Origin: Bacteroidales bacterium UBA5072
GTDB taxonomy: Bacteria > Bacteroidota > Bacteroidia > Bacteroidales > UBA10428
Direction: 5' to 3'
DNA length: 30,144 bases
NCBI GenBank assembly: GCA_002415855.1
Contig: DIAS01000062.1
Coordinates: forward strand, 35,050-65,193
Shown here: positions 1 through 7,840 of the stretch, one piece after another
How the letters are laid out: every line of letters starts with the position of its first letter
How positions within the stretch are numbered: the stretch's first letter is position 1
Translations under genes and position numbers: made by a program
Notes under the pieces: generated by a model
What the model was told of the DNA's origin: nothing
Database searches by the model: none
Seen by the model: only the letters and a program-made list of their open reading frames with translations

Positions 1-25
1 TTGTGGGTTGTGGGTTGTGGGTTGG
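1..25. repeat. Heptamer tandem repeat (TTGTGGG)x3
   Basis: Three exact copies of TTGTGGG followed by a partial TTGG lie just upstream of the aspartase-like gene. The array may continue left of the window. It is one of several short (7-8 bp period) arrays of unrelated sequence placed at gene boundaries in this window. Confidence 0.85.
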
Positions 26-53
26 ATAATTTATAATTTTTAGCGAGTATTCC

Positions 54-1520
54 ATGCGCAAAGAAGCAGATTTTCTTGGTACCGTTGAGATACCGGAAGA
101 TGCCTTGTACGGCATTCATTCCGTAAGGGCGGCCCGCAACTTCCCCGATACAACATTGTTCCACATGGAATGGTATAGGGCAACAGGCATGGTGAAGAAG
201 GCCTGTTTTCAAACCTACCGGAATTACGCTGCCGCTGTCCAACAGAAATATCCCGGAATTAACCCGCCTCAGCCTTTGATTGATGAGGGCATTGTTGATG
301 CACTCTATTCGGCTGCCGCTGAGGTGGAATCAGGCAGGTATTTCGATCATTTTATCGTTCCTGCGGTTCAGGGTGGAGCCGGAACAAGCATTAACATGAA
401 TGTCAACGAGATTATCGCCAACCGGGCCCTGCTGCTTACGGGCCATAGACCGGGCGAGTACCGGTATATCGATCCGATCGAACACGCCAACGTTTTTCAG
501 TCTACCAACGATGTCATACCGACATCCCTGAAGGTCGCCTTGCTTGGCCTGTTACGGCAGGCTGAAACCGCTGTGAATGACCTCAGGGCCGCCACGGAAG
601 ATCTGGAAAAAGCCTCACGGGATCACATGCGCATTGCCTATACCCAGATGCAGGAAGCTGTACCTTCATCCTTCGGCCGGCTTTTCAGTACTTATAACGA
701 TGCTTTGTCACGCGACTGGTGGCGGATCTCAAAATGTTCAGAGCGGATAAAAACGATTAACCTCGGGGGCAGTGCCGTTGGAACTGCAATCACGGTTCCG
801 CGGTATTTTGTTCGTGAAGCGGCAAAGAATCTGCGGCAATCGACCGGTTTGCCTGTAGCCCGTGCCGAAAACCTGCACGATGCCACCTGCAACCTCGATT
901 CATTTGTTGAAATACATGGCATACTGAAAGCGCATGCAGTGAACCTTGAAAAAATGGTTTCGGACCTGCGGTTGCTTTCATCTGATCTGGTGAAAAACAG
1001 GGAAATGGAGATCCCCCGGCAGCAGGTAGGAAGTTCTGTCATGCCGGGCAAGGTTAATCCGGTGATCCCTGAATTTGTGATCAGCTCGGCCCACCAAATA
1101 TACAGCAACGACCAGCTTGTCACTTCGCTCTGCGGTCTGGGATGCCTTGATCTGAATGCTTACCTTCCGGTTATCGGGCATGCCCTGATCGGATCCATCC
1201 GGTTGCTGATTGCCTGCAATAATACCCTGAACATAAATCTTCTGAAAGGTCTGCAGCTGCATCCCGCCACCTCCATGGAAAATCTTTTAAAAAGCCCGGC
1301 CATCGCCACTGCATTGCTGCCCTTTATCGGGTACAACAAGGCGGCTCGGCTGGCCGGGGAAATGAAAAACAGAAATATTAACCTTCTGGAAGCAAATCAG
1401 TTATTGCGGATTCTCGATGAAAACAAGCTGCTGGAGATCATTCAACCTCATAATCTGCTTGCGGAAGGCTTCACCCTGAATGAAACTATGGATGAAAATG
1501 GAAAAGGGCAGGGAGCATAA
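54..1520 (+). CDS. aspA: Aspartate ammonia-lyase family enzyme linked to hydrogenase maturation
   Basis: This is a 488-residue member of the fumarase/aspartase superfamily, which deaminates L-aspartate to fumarate and ammonia in the cytosol. The superfamily signature GSSVMPGKVNP is at about residues 326-336, and the conserved GTSINMNVNEIIANRA block is at about 108-123. Length is as expected for aspartase (around 470-490). It overlaps the start of hydF by up to 41 bp, so the two are co-translated, and hydE follows. Aspartase-like genes are repeatedly found inside hydEFG clusters of anaerobes. A plausible role is to supply ammonium, reported as the nitrogen source for the dithiomethylamine bridge of the [FeFe] H-cluster; that link is inference. 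No Shine-Dalgarno sequence is visible before the ATG. Aspartase rather than another lyase of the superfamily is likely but not proven from sequence. Confidence 0.88.
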   Translation: MRKEADFLGTVEIPEDALYGIHSVRAARNFPDTTLFHMEWYRATGMVKKACFQTYRNYAAAVQQKYPGINPPQPLIDEGIVDALYSAAAEVESGRYFDHFIVPAVQGGAGTSINMNVNEIIANRALLLTGHRPGEYRYIDPIEHANVFQSTNDVIPTSLKVALLGLLRQAETAVNDLRAATEDLEKASRDHMRIAYTQMQEAVPSSFGRLFSTYNDALSRDWWRISKCSERIKTINLGGSAVGTAITVPRYFVREAAKNLRQSTGLPVARAENLHDATCNLDSFVEIHGILKAHAVNLEKMVSDLRLLSSDLVKNREMEIPRQQVGSSVMPGKVNPVIPEFVISSAHQIYSNDQLVTSLCGLGCLDLNAYLPVIGHALIGSIRLLIACNNTLNINLLKGLQLHPATSMENLLKSPAIATALLPFIGYNKAARLAGEMKNRNINLLEANQLLRILDENKLLEIIQPHNLLAEGFTLNETMDENGKGQGA

Positions 1521-2721
1521 ACCTCACATCGGGATTTTCGGAAGAAGAAACTCGGGAAAAAGTTCACTGATCAATGCGCTTACCGGACAGGAAGTGGCTA
1601 TTGTTTCGGATCAGCCGGGCACGACCACCGATCCGGTGCGGAAATCCATGGAAATTGCAGGCATAGGTCCCGCTATCCTGATCGATACTGCAGGAATTGA
1701 TGATACCGGAAACCTGGGTAATCTCCGCATTCAGAAAACAAGGGAGGTCATGAAAATGATTGATCTCGCCCTTGTAGTAGTGAACAACAATGAAACAGGT
1801 GATTTTGAGGAAGCTTTGCTGGATGATTTCTATGAAGCCGGTATACCTTGCATTTTTGTGCATTCCAAGTCGGACCTTTTCCCGCTCCATGATACATTCA
1901 GGAAATACTTTGCAGGAAAATACGCTGTACCATTGGTCGATTTCAGCTCGGCTGACCGCATCAACCTGCCGGAGCTCATTTCAGCCATCCGGAAGGCAAT
2001 GCCTGAAACAGCCTATCAAAAGCAATCGCTGCTGGGCAACCTGGTCAGCAGCGGAGATATCGTCCTTTTAATCACTCCCGTGGATACCGAGGCCCCGGAA
2101 GGACGTCTCATCCTGCCTCAGGTACAGGCGATCAGGGACATACTCGACAATGACTGCGTGGCCATTGTTCTGAAAGAACGTGAACTGGATGCCTTTTTGA
2201 GACAAACCGGTGTCAGACCCAGACTGGCCGTTTGTGATACCTCAGTGATCCTGAAGGCCGACGCTTCGGTGCCCCGTGACATACCCCTGACAGGATTCAG
2301 CATTCTCCTGGCCCGCTATAAAGGGGAATTTGAAAGTTACCTGATGGGGACGCCCGCTATCAGCAGGCTGAATGACGATGACCGGGTTCTGTTGCTTGAG
2401 TCCTGCACACACCATGTTTCCTGCGATGACATCGGGCGTGTCAAAATACCGCGGTGGATGACCAGCTTCACTGGTAAAAAGCTGCAGTTTGATGTTGTTT
2501 CGGGACTGAATCATTTGGAGAGACCGGTAACTGAATATGCCCTTGTGGTGCAATGCGGCGGATGTATGATCACAGGAAAGCAGCTGGTGAACCGCCTGAA
2601 ACCGGCTATCGCTGCCGGAATACCTGTAACCAATTACGGAATGGCCATTGCCTGGATGCAGGGTGTGTACAAACGGGCAATAGAGCCCTTTGTAATGAAT
2701 TCGGGGGAGGAGGAATTATAA
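1480..2721 (+). CDS. hydF: [FeFe]-hydrogenase maturation GTPase HydF
   Basis: HydF is the GTPase and scaffold on which the diiron subcluster of the [FeFe]-hydrogenase H-cluster is completed before transfer to the apo-enzyme. The N-terminal G domain shows the P-loop GRRNSGKS (residues 21-28), the DTAG switch (69-72) and a HSKSD form of the NKxD base motif. The C-terminal cluster domain has Cys309 and His311 (CTHH) and Cys359/Cys362 (CGGC), the usual [4Fe-4S] ligands. The residue before CGGC is Gln rather than the frequent His. Three ATGs (1480, 1492, 1498) could start it; all lie inside the end of aspA, implying translational coupling. The TAA stop at 2719-2721 touches an octamer tandem repeat. 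No [FeFe]-hydrogenase structural gene and no hydG are in the window. Confidence 0.95.
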   Translation: MKLWMKMEKGREHKPHIGIFGRRNSGKSSLINALTGQEVAIVSDQPGTTTDPVRKSMEIAGIGPAILIDTAGIDDTGNLGNLRIQKTREVMKMIDLALVVVNNNETGDFEEALLDDFYEAGIPCIFVHSKSDLFPLHDTFRKYFAGKYAVPLVDFSSADRINLPELISAIRKAMPETAYQKQSLLGNLVSSGDIVLLITPVDTEAPEGRLILPQVQAIRDILDNDCVAIVLKERELDAFLRQTGVRPRLAVCDTSVILKADASVPRDIPLTGFSILLARYKGEFESYLMGTPAISRLNDDDRVLLLESCTHHVSCDDIGRVKIPRWMTSFTGKKLQFDVVSGLNHLERPVTEYALVVQCGGCMITGKQLVNRLKPAIAAGIPVTNYGMAIAWMQGVYKRAIEPFVMNSGEEEL

Positions 2722-2742
2722 TGTGCCAATGTGCCAATGTGC
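2721..2742. repeat. Octamer tandem repeat (ATGTGCCA)x2.75
   Basis: Two full ATGTGCCA units and a six-base partial unit begin at the last base of the hydF stop codon and fill most of the 38-bp gap to hydE. No protein or RNA function is apparent. Confidence 0.85.
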
Positions 2743-2759
2743 AGTTTAGATAGGTAACA

Positions 2760-3887
2760 ATGAACAGGACTGAGAATATATTGCGGAGATCTAAACTTAC
2801 ACAGGAGGAGATTGTTTACCTGCTGGGATTGCAGGGTGAGGAAAAAACACTGCTTTTCGAACATTCAGCCCGCATCAAAGAAGAAGCTGTCGGGAAAAGG
2901 GTGTATTTCCGCGGACTCATTGAATTCTCCAACATATGTATGAAGAATTGCCTTTACTGCGGGATCAGGCATGATAATGCTGCCATTAACCGTTACAGCC
3001 TGCAGGAGGAAGAAATATTTGCAGCCGCCCGTTTCGCCTTTGAGAACAACTACGGTTCCCTGGTGCTGCAGTCGGGAGAGGTGGAAACCGGAAACTTTAC
3101 CCGGCAGGTGGAAAAGGTTCTGCGCGGTATCAACAGGATCACCGGGGGAAAACTAAGAATTACCCTTTCGTGCGGAGAACAGGATAAGGCGACCTATCAA
3201 CGGTGGCACGACTGCGGAGCACACCGGTACCTGCTGCGGATTGAATCGTCAAACCCTGCGCTGTACGAAAAATTGCATCCCCGCGATGAGTTTCACCGTT
3301 TCAGACGAAGACTTGACTGCCTTTACAGTCTTCAGGAAATTGGTTACCAGGTGGGTACAGGAGTGATGATCGGCCTTCCTTTTCAGACCGTGGAAGATCT
3401 CGCAGGTGATCTGCAGTTCATGCAGCAGTTCGATATCGACATGGTGGGAATGGGACCCTACCTGGAACATGCGCATACACCGCTATATGCTCACAGGGAT
3501 CAGCTTCTGCCCCGGGAGGAACGATTTCAGCTTGCCCTGAAAATGATAGCCGTTTTGCGGATACTCATGAAAGATATCAATATTGCAGCCACAACAGCCA
3601 TGCAGGCTATTGATAAACTGGGCCGTGAAAAAGCAATTAAGGTCGGTGCCAATGTGATCATGCCCAATATTACCCCGGGTAAATACCGCGATGATTACCT
3701 TCTGTACCAGAATAAGCCCTGTACAGATGAAAATGCCGAAGACTGCAAGACCTGTATCGAAGCAAGAATTGCGCTGGCAGATAATGAGATCGCTTACGGG
3801 GAATGGGGCGACTCGGCTCATTTCACCAAAAAGGGACAAGGGACGAGGGACAAGGGGCGATCAGGACGTTCATGGCAGACAGCGTAG
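2760..3887 (+). CDS. hydE: [FeFe]-hydrogenase maturation radical SAM enzyme HydE
   Basis: HydE is a radical SAM enzyme that, with HydG and HydF, builds the diiron subcluster of [FeFe]-hydrogenase. The radical SAM motif CxxxCxxC is Cys60-Cys64-Cys67 (CMKNCLYC). Near the C-terminus Cys321, Cys329 and Cys332 form the CX7CX2C motif that holds an accessory cluster in some HydE proteins. The fold resembles BioB and PylB, but the CX7CX2C motif and the neighbouring hydF make HydE the clear choice. The last 17 or so residues (from about residue 358, rich in Gly, Arg and Lys) are encoded by a GGGACRA heptamer array and look like a non-family tail. It follows hydF by 38 bp and is probably in the same transcript. 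Confidence 0.94.
   Translation: MNRTENILRRSKLTQEEIVYLLGLQGEEKTLLFEHSARIKEEAVGKRVYFRGLIEFSNICMKNCLYCGIRHDNAAINRYSLQEEEIFAAARFAFENNYGSLVLQSGEVETGNFTRQVEKVLRGINRITGGKLRITLSCGEQDKATYQRWHDCGAHRYLLRIESSNPALYEKLHPRDEFHRFRRRLDCLYSLQEIGYQVGTGVMIGLPFQTVEDLAGDLQFMQQFDIDMVGMGPYLEHAHTPLYAHRDQLLPREERFQLALKMIAVLRILMKDINIAATTAMQAIDKLGREKAIKVGANVIMPNITPGKYRDDYLLYQNKPCTDENAEDCKTCIEARIALADNEIAYGEWGDSAHFTKKGQGTRDKGRSGRSWQTA
3833..3860. repeat. Heptamer tandem repeat (GGGACRA)x4 inside the end of hydE
   Basis: Units GGGACAA, GGGACGA, GGGACAA and GGGGCGA follow each other with period 7. They are in frame with hydE and encode part of its C-terminal tail (GQGTRDKGR), so the array seems to have grown into the reading frame and displaced the original stop. 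Confidence 0.8.
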
Positions 3888-3927
3888 AAGCATGACAATT
3901 GTCCTTAAAAGTGATCCCGCAATTCCC

Positions 3928-3935
3928 TATTTTTG
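3928..3935 (+). promoter_or_regulatory. Candidate -7 promoter box (TATTTTTG) for the acyl-CoA synthetase gene
   Basis: TATTTTTG matches the Bacteroidota -7 consensus TAnnTTTG exactly and lies 22 bp before the ATG at 3958, giving a short leader of roughly 16 nt. No well-spaced -33 TTTG element is visible, so this rests on one box. Confidence 0.4.
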
Positions 3936-3957
3936 ATCAACCCTGAATATAACGGAT

Positions 3958-6015
3958 ATGATTAACCAGCAATTGCTTAGTCCTGCCAGTATTGTTGTTG
4001 TAGGTGGTTCAAATAACCTTCGCAAGCCGGGTGGAAGCATTGTACGGAATCTGTTGGATGGAGGCTTCAAGGGCGACCTGTTTATCGTGAATCCCAAGGA
4101 CGACCTGGTGCAGGGCATTCCGGCGCTCCCGGATATCGGGGACCTTCCTGCGGTTGATCTGGCAATCCTGGCCATTGCGGCAAGGTTTTGCCCGGATGCC
4201 ATACGCCTGCTGTCGGAGAAGAAGAATACCAGGGCTTTTATAGTTTTATCAGCCGGTTTTAGTGAAGACAGTAAAGAGGGCCGGCAGATCGAAATGGAAA
4301 TGGTGGCTGCTGTTGAAAAAGCAGGCGCCTGTCTCATCGGACCCAACTGCATCGGTGTGATCACGCAGTCCTATAACGGTGTATTTACTACACCCGTGCC
4401 GAAACTAAGTCCTAGAGGCTGTGATTTCGCTTCTGGATCGGGGGCTACAGCCGTATTTATTATTGAATCTGCATTGCCAAAAGGTTTAACGTTTTCCAGC
4501 GTATTCTCGGTTGGAAACAGCGCACAAACCGGGATCGAAGAAATTCTGGAGTACTGGGACCTGTCATATGTACCCGGTGAAAGCTCACCCATTAAGCTTC
4601 TGTATATCGAGTATATAAAGAATCCGGATAAACTGTTGCATCATGCCTCATCATTAATCCGGAAGGGCTGCAGAATAGCCGCTATTAAAGCCGGTACAAC
4701 GGAGGCCGGAAGCCGTGCAGCCTCTTCGCATACAGGAGCCATGGCCTCCTCGGACCTGGCTGTTGAAGCACTTTTCCGGAAAGCTGGTATTGTCAGGTGC
4801 AATGGGCGTGAGGAGCTGACCACTGTAGCCTCCGTATTTACCCACAAGCCAATCAGGGGCAAGAATATTGCCATTATCACCCATGCTGGCGGACCGGCGG
4901 TCATGCTTACCGATTCACTTACAGCGGGCGGTCTGAATATTCCCAGGATCACAGGTGAAGACCATGACAGGTTGCTGACCATGATGAATCCGGGTGCTTC
5001 GGCTGACAATCCTGTCGATCTTATTGCCACGGCCACCTCGGACCAGCTGGACAGGGTGATAGAATATGCCGACAAGCAATTGCCTTTTATCGACAGCATA
5101 ATAGTAATATTCGGCAGCAATGGCATGATCGATATCCGGGAAATATACGAACTGCTGCACAGGAAGATCCGCGACTGCAACAAACCCGTAATACCAATCC
5201 TGCCTTCCGTTACCAGTTCCAGGGATGAGCTGGAATTCTTCATGAACCTGGGACATGTGAATTTTCCCGATGAGGTTGTTTTGGGACGCGCCCTGACCAG
5301 GATATCCAATACGCCCTATCCGGCCGAGGATAAGATTACGCTCGACAACGTAGATGTGCCCCGCATCAGAGAAATCATCGAAAAGGTTCCCGGCGGCTAT
5401 CTTGAACCCGAGACAATCCAGCAACTTCTCACAGCCGCAGGCATTCCCATCATCAAGGAGCAGGTAGTCACTTCGGGCAGGGAGCTGAAGAAGGCGGCAG
5501 CCGGGATCGGTTACCCGCTGGCAGTTAAAGTGGTGGGTCCCGTTCACAAATCCGACGTGGGAGGGGTGACCCTGAATATTAAATCGGAGGCACACCTGCG
5601 GGCTGAATTCAGGCGTATGATGAAGATCAGGGATGTTAAAGCCGTACTGATGCAGAAAATGATGACAGGTACGGAACTTTTTATTGGGGCCAGCTATGAA
5701 CCCCGGTTTGGACATGTTATCCTTTGCGGGCTGGGAGGGATCTTTGTTGAGGTCCTGGGTGATATATCCTCGGGACTGGCCCCGCTCACCTTTGATGAAG
5801 CACGTTCCATGATCAGGAGCCTGAAGGTTTACAGGATCATACAGGGGACACGGGGTAAACCGGGTATCAACGAAAAAAAATTCACCGAGATCATTGTCAG
5901 GCTTTCCAGCCTGCTGCGATTTGCCACTGAGATCAAGGAAATGGACCTGAATCCCCTTATCGGGAATCCGGATGAAATAACCGTGGTGGATGCCAGGATC
6001 CGGGTTGAAAAGTAG
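3958..6015 (+). CDS. ADP-forming acyl-CoA synthetase, fused alpha-beta subunits
   Basis: This 685-residue enzyme belongs to the NDP-forming acyl-CoA synthetase family (acetate/arylacetate-CoA ligase, ADP-forming). It converts an acyl-CoA, ADP and phosphate to the acid, CoA and ATP, a substrate-level phosphorylation step. The order is an N-terminal CoA-binding Rossmann domain (about 8-130), succinyl-CoA-synthetase-like flavodoxin domains (about 140-450) with the phospho-His258 in SSHTGAMA, and a C-terminal ATP-grasp domain (about 475-685) with the HKSDVGGV motif. The C-terminal half matches the beta subunit that is separate in archaea. With the downstream aminotransferase and Kor genes it fits the final energy-yielding step of 2-oxoacid breakdown. 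Substrate (acetate, branched-chain or arylacetate) cannot be read from sequence; context favours aryl or branched acyl-CoA. A perfect -7 box lies upstream. Confidence 0.9.
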   Translation: MINQQLLSPASIVVVGGSNNLRKPGGSIVRNLLDGGFKGDLFIVNPKDDLVQGIPALPDIGDLPAVDLAILAIAARFCPDAIRLLSEKKNTRAFIVLSAGFSEDSKEGRQIEMEMVAAVEKAGACLIGPNCIGVITQSYNGVFTTPVPKLSPRGCDFASGSGATAVFIIESALPKGLTFSSVFSVGNSAQTGIEEILEYWDLSYVPGESSPIKLLYIEYIKNPDKLLHHASSLIRKGCRIAAIKAGTTEAGSRAASSHTGAMASSDLAVEALFRKAGIVRCNGREELTTVASVFTHKPIRGKNIAIITHAGGPAVMLTDSLTAGGLNIPRITGEDHDRLLTMMNPGASADNPVDLIATATSDQLDRVIEYADKQLPFIDSIIVIFGSNGMIDIREIYELLHRKIRDCNKPVIPILPSVTSSRDELEFFMNLGHVNFPDEVVLGRALTRISNTPYPAEDKITLDNVDVPRIREIIEKVPGGYLEPETIQQLLTAAGIPIIKEQVVTSGRELKKAAAGIGYPLAVKVVGPVHKSDVGGVTLNIKSEAHLRAEFRRMMKIRDVKAVLMQKMMTGTELFIGASYEPRFGHVILCGLGGIFVEVLGDISSGLAPLTFDEARSMIRSLKVYRIIQGTRGKPGINEKKFTEIIVRLSSLLRFATEIKEMDLNPLIGNPDEITVVDARIRVEK

Positions 6016-6092
6016 ATCAGGTTGAATATTTTGGCAGCAACAATGTCAATTTTATTTATATTAGGACTTTTAATTCAGTAAAAACACGGGTT

Positions 6093-6518
6093 ATGATTGT
6101 TCATCAGTTGTCGGTATTCCTCGAAAATAAGTCGGGACGGCTCACCGAGGTTCTCGAAGCCCTGGGAAGTGAGCGCATCAAAATCACCGCCCTGAGCGTG
6201 GCTGATACATCTGAATTCGGAATTCTGCGCATGATCGTCTCTGACCCTGCAAAGGCAAAGGAATTATTGAAGGAACGTTCATTCACGGTAAACCTTACCG
6301 AGGTGATCTCGATAATGGCACCCAACGAGGCCAAGTATTACGCCAAGGTACTGCGGATTTTATCGGACCTCGACCTCAGCATCGAATACACCTATGCTTT
6401 TTCGGTGGGAGAGAAATCTGTGATCATTCTCCGTTGCAGCAATACGGAAGAAGCACTTAAGGCCCTTAAGGACCATGAACTGGACCTCCTCAAGGCAAGT
6501 GACCTGTATAAATTATAA
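6093..6518 (+). CDS. Tandem ACT-domain protein
   Basis: This 141-residue protein consists of two ACT domains (about 1-68 and 70-141). The start IVHQLSVFLENKSGRLTEV is a typical ACT beta-alpha-beta opening with the N-[KR]-x-G-[RT]-L ligand loop. ACT domains bind amino acids and act as sensors. Nothing catalytic or DNA-binding is present. Such double-ACT proteins often sit next to paaK and indolepyruvate/2-oxoacid:ferredoxin oxidoreductase genes in anaerobes, as here (paaK begins 6 bp downstream). It may sense aromatic amino acids for this pathway; that is inference. The 77-bp gap before it contains TATATTAG (6057-6064), one mismatch from the -7 consensus, so it may have its own weak promoter. 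Confidence 0.88.
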   Translation: MIVHQLSVFLENKSGRLTEVLEALGSERIKITALSVADTSEFGILRMIVSDPAKAKELLKERSFTVNLTEVISIMAPNEAKYYAKVLRILSDLDLSIEYTYAFSVGEKSVIILRCSNTEEALKALKDHELDLLKASDLYKL

Positions 6519-6524
6519 TGCGAT

Positions 6525-7826
6525 ATGGAAATCTGGAACAGGCATATTGAATGTATGGACCGTCAGGAGCTCAGGAGGATCCAGGGTGAGAGACTCAGGG
6601 AAACCGTTGAACGGGTTTATTTTAATGTTCCGTATTACCGCAATAAAATGCAGGAATCAGGACTGGGACCTGAAAGTATTCACACCACCGATGACCTGCA
6701 CAGACTGCCTTTCACAACCAAGCAGGATCTTCGTGATAATTATCCATTCGGCCTGTTTGCAGTACCCATGAGCGAGATTGTCAGGGTCCACGCTTCTTCC
6801 GGCACAACCGGAAAACCAACTGTAGTGGGGTATACCAGGAATGATATTGCCACATGGTCGGAGGTAATGGCCAGGACCCTCACCTGCGCAGGAGCAAACC
6901 GCCACGATTTCATTCATGTGGCTTATGGTTACGGACTTTTTACCGGTGGCCTGGGCTTGCATTACGGTGGTGAGAAAATTGGGGCATCCGTAATTCCGGT
7001 TTCGGGAGGCAATACCATCAGGCAACTGCAGCTCCTGGTTGATTTTGGGAGCACTGTGCTGGCCTGCACGCCATCCTATGCCCTTTTTCTTGCCGAAGCC
7101 ATTGAAGACGCCCGGATAAAACGCGATGATCTTAAACTGAGGGTGGGTGTATTCGGGGCTGAGCCCTGGACCGAAAACATGCGCAGGGAAATAGAAGAAA
7201 AGTTAAGGATCAAAGCAATTGATATTTATGGGCTGAGCGAGGTCATTGGTCCGGGTGTGGCCAGTGAGTGCCTCGTTCAGGACGGATTACACATCAGCGA
7301 GGACCAGTTCTATCCCGAAATTATCGACCCGGTGACCTTGGAAGTCCTGCCCGAAGGAAAAACAGGCGAGCTTGTTTTTACCACCATTACCAAGGAGGGA
7401 TTGCCCCTGATCCGCTACCGGACTCGTGACCTGACAACGCTCAGGTATGAAAAATGCCGCTGCGGACGCACCCTTGTTCGCATGGAAAAATGTCTGGGCA
7501 GGAGTGATGATATGCTGATCATCCGTGGCGTAAACCTTTTCCCGTCGCAGGTCGAAAGCGTATTGCTCGAAATGAGCGAGATAAAACCCCATTACCTGCT
7601 GATCGTCGATCGGGTAAATAACCTGGATACCCTGGAATTACAGGTGGAAGTGGACGAGGAATTTTTCCAGGATAAGATCAGCCAGTTGCAGACACTCCGG
7701 CAGAAGATCCAGACCAATCTTGAAAGTTCACTGGGACTCGGAATCAGGGTGAACCTTGTGGAACCCAAAACCCTTGAAAGAAGCGAAGGCAAATCAAAAC
7801 GTGTCATTGATAAACGCAAGCTATAA
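6525..7826 (+). CDS. paaK: Phenylacetate-CoA ligase family enzyme (AMP-forming)
   Basis: This enzyme activates an aryl acid (phenylacetate, indoleacetate or similar) to its CoA thioester with ATP, releasing AMP and pyrophosphate. The adenylation core motif SSGTTGKPTVVGYT is at residues 91-104, the A5-type motif YGLSEVIGPGVASEC is in mid-protein, YRTRDLT follows, and the C-terminal lid ends with RVIDKRK, which is characteristic of PaaK proteins. At 433 residues it has the normal length. It lies between the ACT protein (6-bp gap) and the aminotransferase (14-bp gap). Together with Kor it could run reductively, making arylpyruvates from scavenged aryl acids for amino-acid synthesis, whereas the ADP-forming synthetase would serve the breakdown direction. 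True substrate is not determined. Confidence 0.9.
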   Translation: MEIWNRHIECMDRQELRRIQGERLRETVERVYFNVPYYRNKMQESGLGPESIHTTDDLHRLPFTTKQDLRDNYPFGLFAVPMSEIVRVHASSGTTGKPTVVGYTRNDIATWSEVMARTLTCAGANRHDFIHVAYGYGLFTGGLGLHYGGEKIGASVIPVSGGNTIRQLQLLVDFGSTVLACTPSYALFLAEAIEDARIKRDDLKLRVGVFGAEPWTENMRREIEEKLRIKAIDIYGLSEVIGPGVASECLVQDGLHISEDQFYPEIIDPVTLEVLPEGKTGELVFTTITKEGLPLIRYRTRDLTTLRYEKCRCGRTLVRMEKCLGRSDDMLIIRGVNLFPSQVESVLLEMSEIKPHYLLIVDRVNNLDTLELQVEVDEEFFQDKISQLQTLRQKIQTNLESSLGLGIRVNLVEPKTLERSEGKSKRVIDKRKL

Positions 7827-7840
7827 GATAGACTCCTGAT

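Noticed and set aside
2721..2753. A 10-codon ORF beginning with the ATGTGCCA repeat and preceded by GGAGGAGG
   Set aside because: The purine-rich stretch is the coding end of hydF (Gly-Glu-Glu-Glu), and the peptide is just the translated repeat.
4641..5715. Two long minus-strand open frames within the acyl-CoA synthetase
   Set aside because: They are shadows of the coding frame and have no motif or start signal of their own.
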